The notes: a model not told the origin generated them from the sequence alone. A stretch of DNA of 42,291 nucleotides from Thiomargarita sp. (GCA_020721005.1 DYNP01000020.1:1-42291); one strand, 5' to 3'. Numbered from the stretch's first letter, positions 1-8,699 are shown. Numbers and translations: made by a program.

Positions 1-628
1 AAAGCTGTTGCATGAGCCCTTTTTTATGTTTTTTCAGCGCGTTGAGTTTCTGGCTATGCGCGGTGATTAATTCATCTAATGAAGAAAGGCAGGCGGCGAT
101 TTTTTGTTGTTCTGGAAGGGTTGGAAACTGTAATGTTAATTTTTCAATGGACGAAGCATATAAGTGATAAACAGTTGTACCTGTTACAAGCTGTAAAACT
201 TTTCTCTCAAGATGACGTATATAACGCGCAAGAAATTCACCACTGATATTTTTTGCATTTGTTCTAATTATTAAAATATCCCCTCCTAAAACAATACCAC
301 TTAAATTAATACAACATGCTTTAGCTAAACCATTCGGTGTAACATCTGAAGTTGGCATTAATACATCATTTTCTTTTGATAGGACAACACTACTTTCCAA
401 ATTTGTCCGATTTTTAATAATATTAATTACTTCTGCATAGTCTGTAAAAAGTTCACCATAGTGTATGCACTGATTAATTCCATTAGGATTTAATTCATTT
501 TTAGGCAATCCTTTACCCTTTGCAAATTCAGCAATCTCTCCCAACATTTTCTCCACCCACTCCCCCGCCTCCCGAAACTCAGGAAAGCGCAGCGTGGACA
601 CAAGGGACGAGGATTTTTTATTGCTCAT
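1..628 (-). CDS. hsdS: Type I restriction specificity subunit HsdS, first half (runs off left edge)
   Basis: HsdS selects the DNA target of a type I restriction-modification complex. Reading the minus strand from ATG 628-626 gives an open frame of 209 residues without a stop to base 1. It starts MSNKKSSS, continues with LRFPEFREAGEW (the conserved HsdS entry motif), has a variable target-recognition stretch of roughly residues 35-160, and then shows LPEQQKIAACLSSLDELI and the coiled-coil spacer ending KHKKGLMQQL. That last block is the usual end of the first HsdS half, so the second recognition domain should lie beyond base 1. The start ATG overlaps the stop of the PIN toxin gene (ATGA, 625-628), so the two are probably translationally coupled. 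hsdM is not in the window and may follow hsdS. Confidence 0.88.
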   Translation of the reverse strand, partial: MSNKKSSSLVSTLRFPEFREAGEWVEKMLGEIAEFAKGKGLPKNELNPNGINQCIHYGELFTDYAEVINIIKNRTNLESSVVLSKENDVLMPTSDVTPNGLAKACCINLSGIVLGGDILIIRTNAKNISGEFLARYIRHLERKVLQLVTGTTVYHLYASSIEKLTLQFPTLPEQQKIAACLSSLDELITAHSQKLNALKKHKKGLMQQL

Positions 629-999
629 GGGATTTCTTCCAGTGGGTTATGAAGGGTCAAACCGTCTATCCATACAAAATCTTTTTTATTCGCAGTTGCC
701 AATGGTAATTGATGCTCAAGACAGGTTGCTGCAATCAAGACATCTCCCAGCGACATCTTTCGTTGTTGACGAAGAGCAATAGCAATTTCCAGTGTAGGCT
801 TGTTAAGCATTAGCATATTCAAATTATCCAAAATCCCGCTTATCGCCTGCTTTTCAACATTATCTAAACGATGATAACCCAATGTTTCCAAACGGCTAAT
901 AACTGAATAGTGGGTGATATGTGCCATCAACCAAGTGCGTAATAAATGATACTGTGGTTGCGTAGCATAGATGATCAAATTGCTATCAATCAGCATCAT
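625..999 (-). CDS. PIN-domain (VapC-like) toxin ribonuclease
   Basis: This is a 124-residue PIN-domain protein, the size of VapC toxins, which are Mg-dependent RNases. The start MMLIDSNLIIYA carries the first conserved Asp. A Glu follows in SRLETLGYH, and the later block GDVLIAATCLEHQLPLATANKKDF contains the remaining acidic positions and the A-T-x-N-x-x-D-F signature. I chose ATG 999-997 (or the adjacent ATG 996-994) because a GGGGAGAG ribosome site precedes it and the start overlaps the antitoxin stop by 14 bases, as in classical toxin-antitoxin pairs. A longer reading to 1089 would overlap the antitoxin by more than 100 bases and adds nothing PIN-like. Its last residues, LEEIP, match the last residues of HsdR, which is part of a duplicated junction with hsdS. 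Confidence 0.85.
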   Translation of the reverse strand: MMLIDSNLIIYATQPQYHLLRTWLMAHITHYSVISRLETLGYHRLDNVEKQAISGILDNLNMLMLNKPTLEIAIALRQQRKMSLGDVLIAATCLEHQLPLATANKKDFVWIDGLTLHNPLEEIP

Positions 1000-1255
1000 C
1001 TCTCCCCAACAAAGTGCGGTCTTGACGCTGTTCACGCTGCCATGCCACAGGGTCTGCAATATCGCCAAATGGATTAAGTGTTGCTGCATATTCTAAGGCT
1101 TCGGCAAAACGTTTGCGCCGCTGTTCTTCCGTTGCAGCGGGGGCAATGTGACGCGCTTTTTGCTCCAAATAAATCGCATAATTGAGTAATTCAGCCTGCA
1201 AAGCCAAAGGCAATGATGCGGCATGTTGTTGAACTTGTTGTAAAATAGTATTCAT
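986..1255 (-). CDS. Putative antitoxin, DUF2281-like
   Basis: This 89-residue protein lies directly upstream of the PIN toxin gene and overlaps it. It begins MNTILQQVQQHAASLP and continues ALQAELLNYAIYLEQKA, resembling the short DUF2281 antitoxins (a hydrophobic helix with an L-P-x-x-x-Q-x-E-x-L-x-Y pattern). The C-terminal half is charged, with R/K/E-rich and Trp-containing segments, as expected of the toxin-binding tail. The open frame extends to 1324, but the family begins at the internal Met, so I chose ATG 1255-1253. The extra N-terminal residues look like leader sequence read through in frame. Family assignment is by pattern only; the antitoxin role is inferred from its position. Confidence 0.7.
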   Translation of the reverse strand: MNTILQQVQQHAASLPLALQAELLNYAIYLEQKARHIAPAATEEQRRKRFAEALEYAATLNPFGDIADPVAWQREQRQDRTLLGRDDAD

Positions 1256-1373
1256 GTGATTATTTTCAGTTGCGAACTGGATGGTATAAAAATTAAAAAA
1301 CTCTGTCAATTCTGATTTAGACAAAAAACAGTTTACACCTCACATCCTCTAGGAAAATTACCATTGAAAAAGG

Positions 1374-1472
1374 AGCAATCTCCTCTAACTTTCTCTCCAC
1401 TCACTCCCCCGCCTCCCAAAATTCAGGAAAGCGCAAACTAGGCACAAAGGACGAGGATTTTTTATGGCTCAT
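1374..1472 (-). pseudogene. hsdS 5' remnant directly downstream of hsdR
   Basis: From ATG 1472-1470, which overlaps the hsdR stop as ATGA, the minus strand encodes MSHKKSSS, then SLRFPEFWEAGE, then an in-frame TGA (1403-1401), then VERKLEEIA. It aligns residue for residue with the start of the hsdS gene at 628; the Trp after GE in that copy is replaced by TGA here. Similarity fades after about base 1374. This is therefore the original or a duplicated hsdS start, disabled by a nonsense codon and cut off where the toxin-antitoxin module begins. Confidence 0.8.
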
Positions 1473-4420
1473 GGGATTTCCTCCAATCCCGAAATCTTTC
1501 GTCCTTGAGTGATTTTGTGGAATAAGGGAATTAAATCTTGCATTAAGGCTTGCTCTGCTTTGCTTTTTTGTTTCCAACCTAAGTTCAATGGAGTAAATAA
1601 GTCACTGAATAACTCAGTGTCTAAAATTAGGCGTGTTTTGGTATTGTCCACAAAGGCTTGTAGTGCGCTGGGCTCTAGTCCATGTTGCTCAGCTATTTTG
1701 ACCAATTCACGGGCATCATAATCCTCTTTAAATCGGGCAAACCCGGCAACAATTTCTTGCTGAGTTAAACCCTCACCCACTTTTAAACTGTTAATATAAT
1801 CAATAATTTCTTCGCCGCTGTCAATAAACTTGGGTTCGGAACGAATTAAGCCAATGAGTTGTTCGCGGGTCATTTCTGCACTGCCGCTTGAATAACGACT
1901 GGTTAAAGCCATAATATAGTCATAATCCACAATGGTCGAGGCAAATAAAACCAATTCAAAATCAAGTTGCTGAACCTCTGATGAAACGTCTTGATTTGTT
2001 TGCAGTTTTCTCAAAGATTTTGCAGTTTCTAAATAAACGCCCTTAAATCCCTGTAATTGCTCTTGGGGCAAAAGTTTTTCAATTGTGGTTTTATCTACAT
2101 CGGTCAAATCGGTGTATTGATCGAGTTGGGTTTTTATGCGTTGTATCTGTTTGAATAAGCGGACAAATTGGGCGCGGGCACTGTCACCTTGTAAATTAGG
2201 CACTTCCTCGGGTGCATAGTCTAAATTTTGTAAGTGCATGAAATTGCGCAATTCAACAATTGCCGCGTCTAATTTTTCAATCATCACCGGTGCAGACTCA
2301 GTCAACCAGATTGTCCTGGCGTCTTCTATATTTTTCCCTGAAAAAAGCGCAACGGCCTCATCCACTGCTGTTTGTTGTTGCCGAAAATCGATAATATTGC
2401 CGTCGGGTTTGGTGTCATTTAACACGCGATTGGTGCGAGAAAAGGCTTGAATTAAGCCGTGATATTTCAAATTTTTATCAACATAAAGTGTATTTAAATA
2501 TTTGGAATCAAAGCCTGTCAATAACATATCCACGACGATCACCAGGTCAATTTTTTCGGCATGGGGAACCTCGGCATTGGAATATTGTTGATCTTTGATG
2601 CGTTTTTGCACATCTTGATAGTATAAATCAAATTCGTTTATGCTGTAATTTGTGTGATAAAACTCATTGTAATTATTGATAATAGTTTCTAAAGCCGCTC
2701 GTTTTTGTTCGGGGTCTTTTTGGTTGTCGGCTTTTTCTTGGGGCAAATCCTCTTGAATTTGCTTTACATCCTTACTACCGTCATAACTACTGTCAGCGGG
2801 CGGGGAAAAAATGCACGCAATATTTAAAGGGCGAAAGTGGGAATTTTCTCTGCGTTTTTCCTCTTGTTTTATTTTGAATAATTGATAATATTCAATGGCA
2901 TCGTTAATGGATGCGGTGGCAAAAATGGCGTTAAATTTACGTTGATTGGTTGCGGCATCGTGTTTGGTCAAAATCGCTTCAATCACGGCCTGTTTGAGTA
3001 TTTTATCTGGTGTTACGCCGTCTTTTGTTTCCAAACGATAATAGTCAATGTGAAAGGGCAGCACATTTTTGTCTTCAATCGCATGGGTAATAGTGTAGCT
3101 ATGCAGTTGTTTTTGAAAAATAGTTTCTGTGGTGAGATAAGCCGCTTGTTGACCTTCAATATGTTGAGAAGTGGCATTGTCTTCAAAAATAGGCGTTCCC
3201 GTAAAGCCAAATAGTTGCGCATTGGGAAAGAATGTTTTAATGGCTTCGTGATTTTCACCAAATTGGGAACGATGACATTCGTCAAATATAAAAACGATGT
3301 TTCTGTTGCGTAAAGGTTTTAAACGTTGTTTGTGTTTGTTTTTTTCACTGAGTGCCAAGCCTAATTTTTGGATGGTGGTGACAATAATTTTGTTCGCATA
3401 ATCCTCTGATAATAAACGTGTGACTAAAGTTTCGGTATTGGTATTTTCTTCAACACATTTTTCTTGAAATTTGTTAAATTCGTGGCGAGTTTGTTGATCG
3501 AGATCTTTGCGATCCACTACAAATAAACATTTGTAAATATTGGGATTGTCTTTAAGCAGGGTGGCGGCTTTAAATGAGGTGAGTGTTTTGCCGCTGCCGG
3601 TGGTGTGCCAAATATAACCATTCCCACGATGTTCTTTGATACACTCAACAATCGCTTCGACGGCATAAATTTGGTAAGGACGCATAATGAGCAGTTTTCG
3701 TTCCCCTGCCAATAACACCATGTAACGCGCGATCATTTTGCTGAGTGTGCATTTATTTAAAAACGCATCGGCAAAAGCATGGAGTGCGGTAATTTTTTTG
3801 TTATTTCGGTCGGCAAATTGATAAATGGGTAAGAAACGCTCTTCGGCATTAAAGCTAAAATGTTCCGGGTTGTTATTGGTAAAATAATAGGTGTCGTTAT
3901 GATTGCTGACCATAAATAATTGTATAAAACACAGCAGTGTTTTTGTATAGCCATTGTCAGGATCATTTTTGTAATCAATAATTTGTTGCATGGCGCGGCG
4001 CGGACTGATGGGTAAACTTTTGAGTTCAATTTGTACCACGGGCAGACCATTAATTAATAAAATGACATCATAACGATGATGGCTGTCACGGGTATTCATG
4101 CGCAATTGGTTGACGACTTCAAAGGTGTTTTTACACCAGTCTTTAAGATTAATTAAGGTGTAAAATAAGGGCGTGCCGTCGTCGCGTTCGATGCTTTGGT
4201 CTTCGCGCATCCGGCGAGCATTGGTAAATACATCTGGGTGAATGATTTGATTGAATAAGCGTGTAAATTCGCCATCGGTCAATTGTACTTGGTTTAAGGT
4301 TTGGAAATGCTGGCGAAAATTGTGTTCTAATGTGGCACGATCGCGGATATCTGTACGGTAGATATATTTAAGATCGCATAATTTCTCGATAAAAATGTGT
4401 TCAATTTGTTGTTCATCCAT
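1469..4420 (-). CDS. hsdR: Type I restriction enzyme, motor/nuclease subunit HsdR
   Basis: HsdR translocates and cuts DNA in an ATP-dependent manner within the HsdRMS complex. The 983-residue product is of full family length. An N-terminal nuclease domain shows VILLINGLP then VVQIELKS near residue 130 (the E-x-K core). The helicase core has TTGSGKT (Walker A, near residue 273), IFDECHRSQFG (motif II, near 380), FGFTGTPIF (motif III), and TGFDSKYLNTLYVDK with IQAFSRTNRV (motifs V-VI). A helical C-terminal part ends ISGLEEIP. The gene is intact. It is divergent from rplU across a 215-base gap, and its stop overlaps a broken hsdS start. The usual hsdM is not upstream, so the operon order here is R, then toxin-antitoxin, then S. 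Confidence 0.97.
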   Translation of the reverse strand: MDEQQIEHIFIEKLCDLKYIYRTDIRDRATLEHNFRQHFQTLNQVQLTDGEFTRLFNQIIHPDVFTNARRMREDQSIERDDGTPLFYTLINLKDWCKNTFEVVNQLRMNTRDSHHRYDVILLINGLPVVQIELKSLPISPRRAMQQIIDYKNDPDNGYTKTLLCFIQLFMVSNHNDTYYFTNNNPEHFSFNAEERFLPIYQFADRNNKKITALHAFADAFLNKCTLSKMIARYMVLLAGERKLLIMRPYQIYAVEAIVECIKEHRGNGYIWHTTGSGKTLTSFKAATLLKDNPNIYKCLFVVDRKDLDQQTRHEFNKFQEKCVEENTNTETLVTRLLSEDYANKIIVTTIQKLGLALSEKNKHKQRLKPLRNRNIVFIFDECHRSQFGENHEAIKTFFPNAQLFGFTGTPIFEDNATSQHIEGQQAAYLTTETIFQKQLHSYTITHAIEDKNVLPFHIDYYRLETKDGVTPDKILKQAVIEAILTKHDAATNQRKFNAIFATASINDAIEYYQLFKIKQEEKRRENSHFRPLNIACIFSPPADSSYDGSKDVKQIQEDLPQEKADNQKDPEQKRAALETIINNYNEFYHTNYSINEFDLYYQDVQKRIKDQQYSNAEVPHAEKIDLVIVVDMLLTGFDSKYLNTLYVDKNLKYHGLIQAFSRTNRVLNDTKPDGNIIDFRQQQTAVDEAVALFSGKNIEDARTIWLTESAPVMIEKLDAAIVELRNFMHLQNLDYAPEEVPNLQGDSARAQFVRLFKQIQRIKTQLDQYTDLTDVDKTTIEKLLPQEQLQGFKGVYLETAKSLRKLQTNQDVSSEVQQLDFELVLFASTIVDYDYIMALTSRYSSGSAEMTREQLIGLIRSEPKFIDSGEEIIDYINSLKVGEGLTQQEIVAGFARFKEDYDARELVKIAEQHGLEPSALQAFVDNTKTRLILDTELFSDLFTPLNLGWKQKSKAEQALMQDLIPLFHKITQGRKISGLEEIP

Positions 4421-4550
4421 TACAGTATTCTACTCAGAGAAAAATTACAGTTATTATAGCTTGTGTAAGTTGGAGTGTGGCACATTTTTTTGTTCCAATA
4501 CTAACACATTAGGCAAATGTCTTGTCAAGTCAAGTGGCTAATTCGAGTAT

Positions 4551-4579
4551 TTGCTTTTTTGGGCGCTCTGGCCTAGAAT
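4551..4579 (+). promoter_or_regulatory. Candidate sigma-70 promoter for rplU-rpmA
   Basis: TTGCTT (4551-4556) and TAGAAT (4574-4579) are separated by 17 bases and lie about 55 bases upstream of the rplU start. The -10 box matches the consensus at five of six positions; the -35 matches poorly. The assignment is by eye. Confidence 0.4.
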
Positions 4580-4635
4580 AGTGAGTTTAGTCATTTATCC
4601 CTAATAGGGGATTATCAGTCAATGGAGATGTTAAG

Positions 4636-4980
4636 ATGGTGTATGCTGTCATTAAAACGGGTGGTAAGCAGTATAAAGTACGAGAAGGTGATACGCTGAA
4701 GATTGAAAAAATAGCCGCCAATGCTGGAGAGGTGGTTGAGTTTAATGAGGTATTGTTATTGGTACAGGGGGAATCCATCCAGGTGGGTAAACCTCGAGTA
4801 GAGAGCAGTAAGGTGGTGGCCACGGTCCAAGATCAGGGACGTGGGGATAAGGTGAAGGTGATTAAATTTAAACGCCGTAAACATTATCGTAAGCAGATGG
4901 GACATCGGCAGTACTATACTGAAGTGAAAATTACGGGACTTTTCTTAAATAATGAGCAACTTCAACAAGTTGCAGTATGA
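4636..4980 (+). CDS. rplU: 50S ribosomal protein L21
   Basis: L21 binds 23S rRNA domain VI in the large ribosomal subunit. The protein starts [19 protein letters not shown], the L21 hallmark, and contains [19 protein letters not shown] followed by TEVKITGL, the conserved C-terminal RNA-binding segment. At 114 residues it is about ten longer than usual, owing to a C-terminal tail [16 protein letters not shown] motif lies 8 bases before the ATG. rpmA follows after 11 bases, the normal bacterial pairing. Confidence 0.98.
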   Translation: MVYAVIKTGGKQYKVREGDTLKIEKIAANAGEVVEFNEVLLLVQGESIQVGKPRVESSKVVATVQDQGRGDKVKVIKFKRRKHYRKQMGHRQYYTEVKITGLFLNNEQLQQVAV

Positions 4981-4991
4981 GGTAGAGGAAG

Positions 4992-5264
4992 ATGGCACAT
5001 AAAAAGGCAGGTGGCAGTAGTCGTAATGGTCGTGATTCAGAGTCAAAGCGACTGGGTATTAAGCGATATGCCGGAGAGATAGTGTTGGCGGGTCATATTT
5101 TAGTTCGTCAAAGAGGAACAAAATTTCATCCTGGACTGAATGTGGGTAAGGGTTCTGATGACACTTTGTACGCTAGAGCCAATGGAGTGGTGAAGTTTGA
5201 GGTGAAAGGTCCCAAACAGCGTAGATATGTAAATGTCATTCTGTCGGCTTCGCCTACTACTTAA
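4992..5264 (+). CDS. rpmA: 50S ribosomal protein L27
   Basis: L27 reaches the peptidyl-transferase centre and helps to position the tRNA ends. The sequence [20 protein letters not shown] is the typical N-terminus, with the short basic tail close to the start Met, so no processed leader of the Firmicutes type is present. [20 protein letters not shown] is the conserved core. It is 90 residues, slightly longer than the usual 85 because of the end LSASPTT. In most proteobacteria the GTPase gene obg comes next; here a hairpin and then mlaD follow instead. Confidence 0.98.
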   Translation: MAHKKAGGSSRNGRDSESKRLGIKRYAGEIVLAGHILVRQRGTKFHPGLNVGKGSDDTLYARANGVVKFEVKGPKQRRYVNVILSASPTT

Positions 5265-5274
5265 TTAAGTGTTT

Positions 5275-5315
5275 CAAGTGTCAATTATACTATTTATGAG
5301 TATAATTGACGCTTG
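5275..5315 (+). terminator. Hairpin after rpmA
   Basis: A 17-base stem (5275-5291 with 5299-5315, one G-T pair) around the 7-base loop ATTTATG lies 10 bases after the rpmA stop. No strong T-run follows at once, only TTTT and TTTTT a little further on. It may terminate or attenuate transcription or protect the rplU-rpmA 3' end ahead of mlaD. Confidence 0.6.
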
Positions 5316-5350
5316 GGATGATTTTCCCTTTTTCAACAAGGTGATGATAT

Positions 5351-5830
5351 ATGCAATCAACCCGAAGACTTGAACTTGGAGTGGGATTATTCGCAGTACT
5401 GGGATTGGGCGCATTGTTAATGTTGTCCATGAAAGTCAGTAACTTAAGTCATATATTTGCAGAAACAGGTTATTTGGTCACGGCCCGATTTCAAAATATT
5501 GGGGGATTGAAAGTTAAATCTCCGGTTAAAATGGCGGGAGTGAGAATTGGTCGAGTGGTGGCTATTCAGTTGGATGAGCAGGCTTATCAAGCTTTAGTAA
5601 CTTTGGAAATTGAGGCAAACTATACAAAAATTCCAATCGATACCAAAGCCAGTATTTTCACTGCAGGTTTATTGGGGGAACAGTATATCGGTTTGAAGGA
5701 AGGGTATGAAGAGAGTTATCTGACTGAAAATGGTGAAATTTTCATTACTCAACCGGCTTTGGTGTTGGAACAGTTGATCGGACAATTTTTATTGAGTTTT
5801 GCTTCGCCTGGGCAGGAAGCCAAACCCTAG
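5351..5830 (+). CDS. mlaD: MlaD, periplasmic MCE-domain lipid-transport protein
   Basis: MlaD forms the inner-membrane-anchored hexameric ring of the Mla pathway that moves phospholipids between the outer and inner membranes. Residues 1-30 contain one membrane helix (LGVGLFAVLGLGALLML). The MCE domain follows: VTARFQNIGGLKVKSPVKMAGVRIGRV is the MCE signature, and TKASIFTAGLLGEQYIGLKEG is its second conserved block. At 159 residues it is of normal MlaD length. It heads mlaD-mlaC-mlaB. The partner genes mlaF (ATPase) and mlaE (permease), which normally precede it, are absent; ribosomal protein genes stand in their place. Confidence 0.95.
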   Translation: MQSTRRLELGVGLFAVLGLGALLMLSMKVSNLSHIFAETGYLVTARFQNIGGLKVKSPVKMAGVRIGRVVAIQLDEQAYQALVTLEIEANYTKIPIDTKASIFTAGLLGEQYIGLKEGYEESYLTENGEIFITQPALVLEQLIGQFLLSFASPGQEAKP

Positions 5831-5885
5831 TTCTGTGCTATAATCTTCATTATCATTTGTAATATCAACCAAGAGGAACGTCAAA

Positions 5886-6473
5886 ATGATGAAATCCATG
5901 ATCGTGAAGTTATTCGCCGGTTCGATTCTATTGTGCACCCTTATGCCGTTGAGTTGGGCAATCAGTCCCGCTGAAACGGTGATTCATGACACAATTGATC
6001 AGGTATTAAGTAATCCCAGCCAACTCAGTAACCGCAATTGGGTTGACCAATTGGTCAACAATGTGTTTGATTTTGATCGCATGTCGCGCTATGTGTTGGC
6101 TCAAAATTGGCGTGTAGCCTCTGAGGAAGAGAGAACAGCATTTGTCAGTGCCTTTCGGACTTTGTTGGTAAGCACTTATGCCACTTCCCTGCGTAAAGCA
6201 ATTGCTGACGGTGTTAAGTTCGATGTCACTTACTTATCCAGCGCAGGCAGTGCTCAATATCCCAAAGTGAGAACCTTGGTCAAACAAACTGGAAAACCAC
6301 CAATTGCAGTAGATTATGATCTCTTTTCCAATCAGGGAACATGGCGAGTTTTCAATGTCACTGTTGAGGGAGTGAGTTTGGTGACCAATTATCAAAATGA
6401 ATTTGAGAACCAAATTAAAACCCAAGGTATGAAAGGGTTAATCCGTTATGTTCAACAACAGGCTGGCGGTTAA
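5886..6473 (+). CDS. mlaC: MlaC, periplasmic phospholipid-shuttling protein
   Basis: MlaC carries phospholipid through the periplasm between the outer-membrane MlaA complex and the MlaD ring. The 195-residue product has a signal peptide (about residues 1-25, ending LSWA before ISPAE). The Tol-toluene-tolerance/MlaC fold follows, with VFDFDRMSRYVLAQNWR near the start of the mature protein and the F-R-x-L-L-x-x-T-Y block (FRTLLVSTYATSL). VEGVSLVTNYQNEFENQI near the C-terminus is typical of the family. AGAGGAA lies 7-13 bases before the ATG. It follows mlaD by 55 bases and overlaps mlaB. Confidence 0.95.
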   Translation: MMKSMIVKLFAGSILLCTLMPLSWAISPAETVIHDTIDQVLSNPSQLSNRNWVDQLVNNVFDFDRMSRYVLAQNWRVASEEERTAFVSAFRTLLVSTYATSLRKAIADGVKFDVTYLSSAGSAQYPKVRTLVKQTGKPPIAVDYDLFSNQGTWRVFNVTVEGVSLVTNYQNEFENQIKTQGMKGLIRYVQQQAGG

Positions 6474-6819
6474 AGTGCCTCAAAAAGTGCTTCAATCCAT
6501 CCGCATTGAACCGCCAGTGGCTTACCTGGTGGGGGAATTGACTTTTTCCACCGTGCAGGCAGTGTTGTCAGAATGGACTCAAGAAGTTGCTCATTCCCCC
6601 TTATCCATTGTCGATTTGGAAAAAGTGACTCATACGGACAGTGCGGGAGTTGCCTTATTGGTGGAATTAAAAAGACAAACTCGGGATCGATCCTTGACTT
6701 TTCGTCACCTTCCCGCCCAGATGCTGAGCATTGCCACCATTTGCGGTCTGGAAGAAGCATTTTTTTCCGTGTTGCCCAGTTCCAATGAACAACGGATAAT
6801 CAGAATTTCTCCTTCTTAA
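6448..6819 (+). CDS. mlaB: MlaB, STAS-domain subunit of the Mla transporter
   Basis: MlaB is a small cytoplasmic STAS protein that binds the MlaF ATPase and regulates the complex. The 123-residue frame contains YLVGELTFSTVQAVL and VDLEKVTHTDSAGVALLVEL. The latter is the STAS loop with D-S-A-G, where MlaB proteins carry a functionally important Thr/Ser. The ATG at 6448 overlaps the mlaC end by 26 bases. A GTG at 6475 just after the mlaC stop is an alternative start that would remove nine residues outside the domain. No MlaF partner gene lies nearby. Confidence 0.85.
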   Translation: MFNNRLAVKVPQKVLQSIRIEPPVAYLVGELTFSTVQAVLSEWTQEVAHSPLSIVDLEKVTHTDSAGVALLVELKRQTRDRSLTFRHLPAQMLSIATICGLEEAFFSVLPSSNEQRIIRISPS

Positions 6820-7242
6820 AAATTCTGAGGGATAACGTCCCTTCAAAGGATGTTATCCCCAATATTTGCGTAATCGCCAATCATTATAATTCGTCTATCA
6901 AGTTATAACATTTTAACCATTGTGGCTTTTGAGACCCATTTTGTGAGATTGATAACAAATTGTCCTCCTCACACCTTATTAAGCAAGTCATTTCACAACC
7001 CAATCACAGCACCGAAAAACCAATCTATTTGTTTATCATTGCAAAATTAAGATTGGAACAATTCATGCGCAAGTGGCATGAGGCCTCAGCGCTCTCTTCC
7101 GAGACCAAGGAGAGTTTTCTGTTTGTGGTAGGTCAACCTTAACCCCCCCAAATTCCTATCCAAGTTGTTGAAAATTTCGACAAAAGGCTATTTTTGGGCA
7201 TTCAAGCAATCATTTTTAATTTCTAAAGGAGTAGTCCACGAT
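6820..7242. other. Intergenic region mlaB-glnA
   Basis: This stretch holds the mlaB hairpin and then about 380 bases of AT-rich sequence without a convincing gene. A 60-codon frame at 6960-7142 starts with TTG, has no ribosome site and resembles nothing I know. I looked for a sigma-54 promoter (TGGCAC, five bases, TTGC) and NtrC-type palindromes upstream of glnA and saw none that fit well. Confidence 0.6.
6829..6859 (+). terminator. Hairpin after mlaB
   Basis: GGGATAACGTCC (6829-6840) pairs with GGATGTTATCCC (6848-6859) with one G-T pair around the loop CTTCAAA, 9 bases after the mlaB stop. No T-run follows, so the terminator role is inferred from position and stem strength. Confidence 0.55.
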
Positions 7243-8652
7243 ATGGCTGGCGAAAACATATTGAATATGCTTAAAGAGCATAATGTGAAATTTGTGGATT
7301 TTCGGTTTACTGATACCCGAGGCAAGGAACAGCATGTTACCGTACCTGCAAGTACCATTGACGAAGACCTGTTTGTTGACGGTAAAATGTTTGATGGTTC
7401 CTCAATTGCAGGATGGAAAGGCATCAATGAATCTGACATGATCCTAATGCCGGACTCAAACACCGCTGTTATCGATCCTTTTTTCGAGGAAGTCACCCTC
7501 AATTTACGTTGTGATGTCATTGAACCTTCTACCATGCAAGGTTATGAACGTGATCCTCGCTCATTGGCAAAACGGGCAGAAAACTACTTAAAATCGACGG
7601 GTATCGCCGACACCGCTTATTTTGGGCCAGAAAATGAATTTTTCATATTCGACGACGTGCGCTGGGGTGCTGACATCAGTGGCTCCTTTTGCAAGATCGA
7701 TTCTCATGAAGCCGGTTGGAATTCGGAACGAGTGTATACCGATGGTAACTTGGGACACCGCCCTTCTATAAAAGGCGGTTACTTCCCTGTCCCTCCAGTC
7801 GATTCTCTACACGATTTACGGGCTGCCATGTGTTTAACTTTAGAAGACATGGGACTCAAAGTTGAAGTGCATCATCATGAAGTTGCCACTGCCGGGCAAT
7901 GCGAAATTGGCGTCGGTTTTGACACCCTGGTTAAAAAAGCAGATGAGGTGCAAATTTTAAAATACACCATCATGCAAGTGGCTTACAGTTACGGTAAAAC
8001 TGCCACCTTTATGCCCAAACCCTTGGTTGGCGACAATGGCAGTGGTATGCACGTTCACCAATCCTTATCTAAGGATGGACAAAACCTATTCAGCGGTGAC
8101 AAATACGGCGGATTGTCACAAACTGCCCTTTATTATATCGGCGGTATCATTAAACACGCTCGAGCCTTGAACGCCTTCACCAATGCCACCACCAACAGCT
8201 ACAAACGCCTTGTACCTGGTTTTGAAGCGCCCACCTTACTGGCTTACTCTGCCCGTAATCGCTCTGCCTCAATTCGGATTCCCTATGTGGCCAGTCCCAA
8301 AGCACGTCGTATAGAAGTGCGTTTCCCAGATTCAGCTTGCAACCCCTATTTTGCCTTTGCCGCCATGATGATGGCTGGTTTAGACGGCATTCAAAACAAA
8401 ATTGATCCTGGCGAAGCCATGGACAAAGACCTATACGATCTGCCCCCTGAAGAGGAGAAGAATATTCCCACCGTCTGCTCCTCCTTGGATATGGCTTTGA
8501 GCGCTCTGGAAAATGACAAGGACTTTTTATTGGTAGGTGGAGTTTTCACCAACGACCTGATCAATGCTTATATTCGACTCAAAATGCAAGAAGTAACTCG
8601 TTTCCGTATGACAACCCATCCTGTTGAATTTGACATGTATTACAGTTTGTAA
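7243..8652 (+). CDS. glnA: Glutamine synthetase, type I
   Basis: GlnA makes glutamine from glutamate, ammonia and ATP as a cytoplasmic dodecamer. The frame is open from 7165, but ATG 7243 gives [20 protein letters not shown], the family N-terminus, with AAGGAG 11 bases upstream, and a product of 469 residues, the same as E. coli GlnA. Visible motifs are [15 protein letters not shown] (catalytic loop Asp/Ser), [10 protein letters not shown] (metal site), [13 protein letters not shown] (ATP/metal), and [11 protein letters not shown] with [27 protein letters not shown] contains the Tyr that GlnE adenylylates (codon 398, Tyr397 without Met), so covalent regulation is expected. It is a single gene closed by a strong terminator. 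Confidence 0.98.
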   Translation: MAGENILNMLKEHNVKFVDFRFTDTRGKEQHVTVPASTIDEDLFVDGKMFDGSSIAGWKGINESDMILMPDSNTAVIDPFFEEVTLNLRCDVIEPSTMQGYERDPRSLAKRAENYLKSTGIADTAYFGPENEFFIFDDVRWGADISGSFCKIDSHEAGWNSERVYTDGNLGHRPSIKGGYFPVPPVDSLHDLRAAMCLTLEDMGLKVEVHHHEVATAGQCEIGVGFDTLVKKADEVQILKYTIMQVAYSYGKTATFMPKPLVGDNGSGMHVHQSLSKDGQNLFSGDKYGGLSQTALYYIGGIIKHARALNAFTNATTNSYKRLVPGFEAPTLLAYSARNRSASIRIPYVASPKARRIEVRFPDSACNPYFAFAAMMMAGLDGIQNKIDPGEAMDKDLYDLPPEEEKNIPTVCSSLDMALSALENDKDFLLVGGVFTNDLINAYIRLKMQEVTRFRMTTHPVEFDMYYSL

Positions 8653-8676
8653 GTAATTAATTCCTCTCTTTTTGCT

Positions 8677-8699
8677 GGGCAACAATAAACCTGTTGCCC
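8677..8699 (+). terminator. Short hairpin after glnA
   Basis: GGGCAACA (8677-8684) pairs perfectly with TGTTGCCC (8692-8699) around a 7-base loop, 24 bases after the glnA stop. No T-run follows. It lies ahead of the stronger terminator at 8758. Confidence 0.5.

Noticed and set aside
6960-7142. 60-codon frame between mlaB and glnA
   Set aside because: It has a TTG start, no ribosome site and no recognisable feature; it looks like chance in an AT-rich gap.
6900-7240. Sigma-54/NtrC control of glnA
   Set aside because: No TGGCAC-N5-TTGC element or convincing NtrC palindrome found by eye, although such control is common for this gene.
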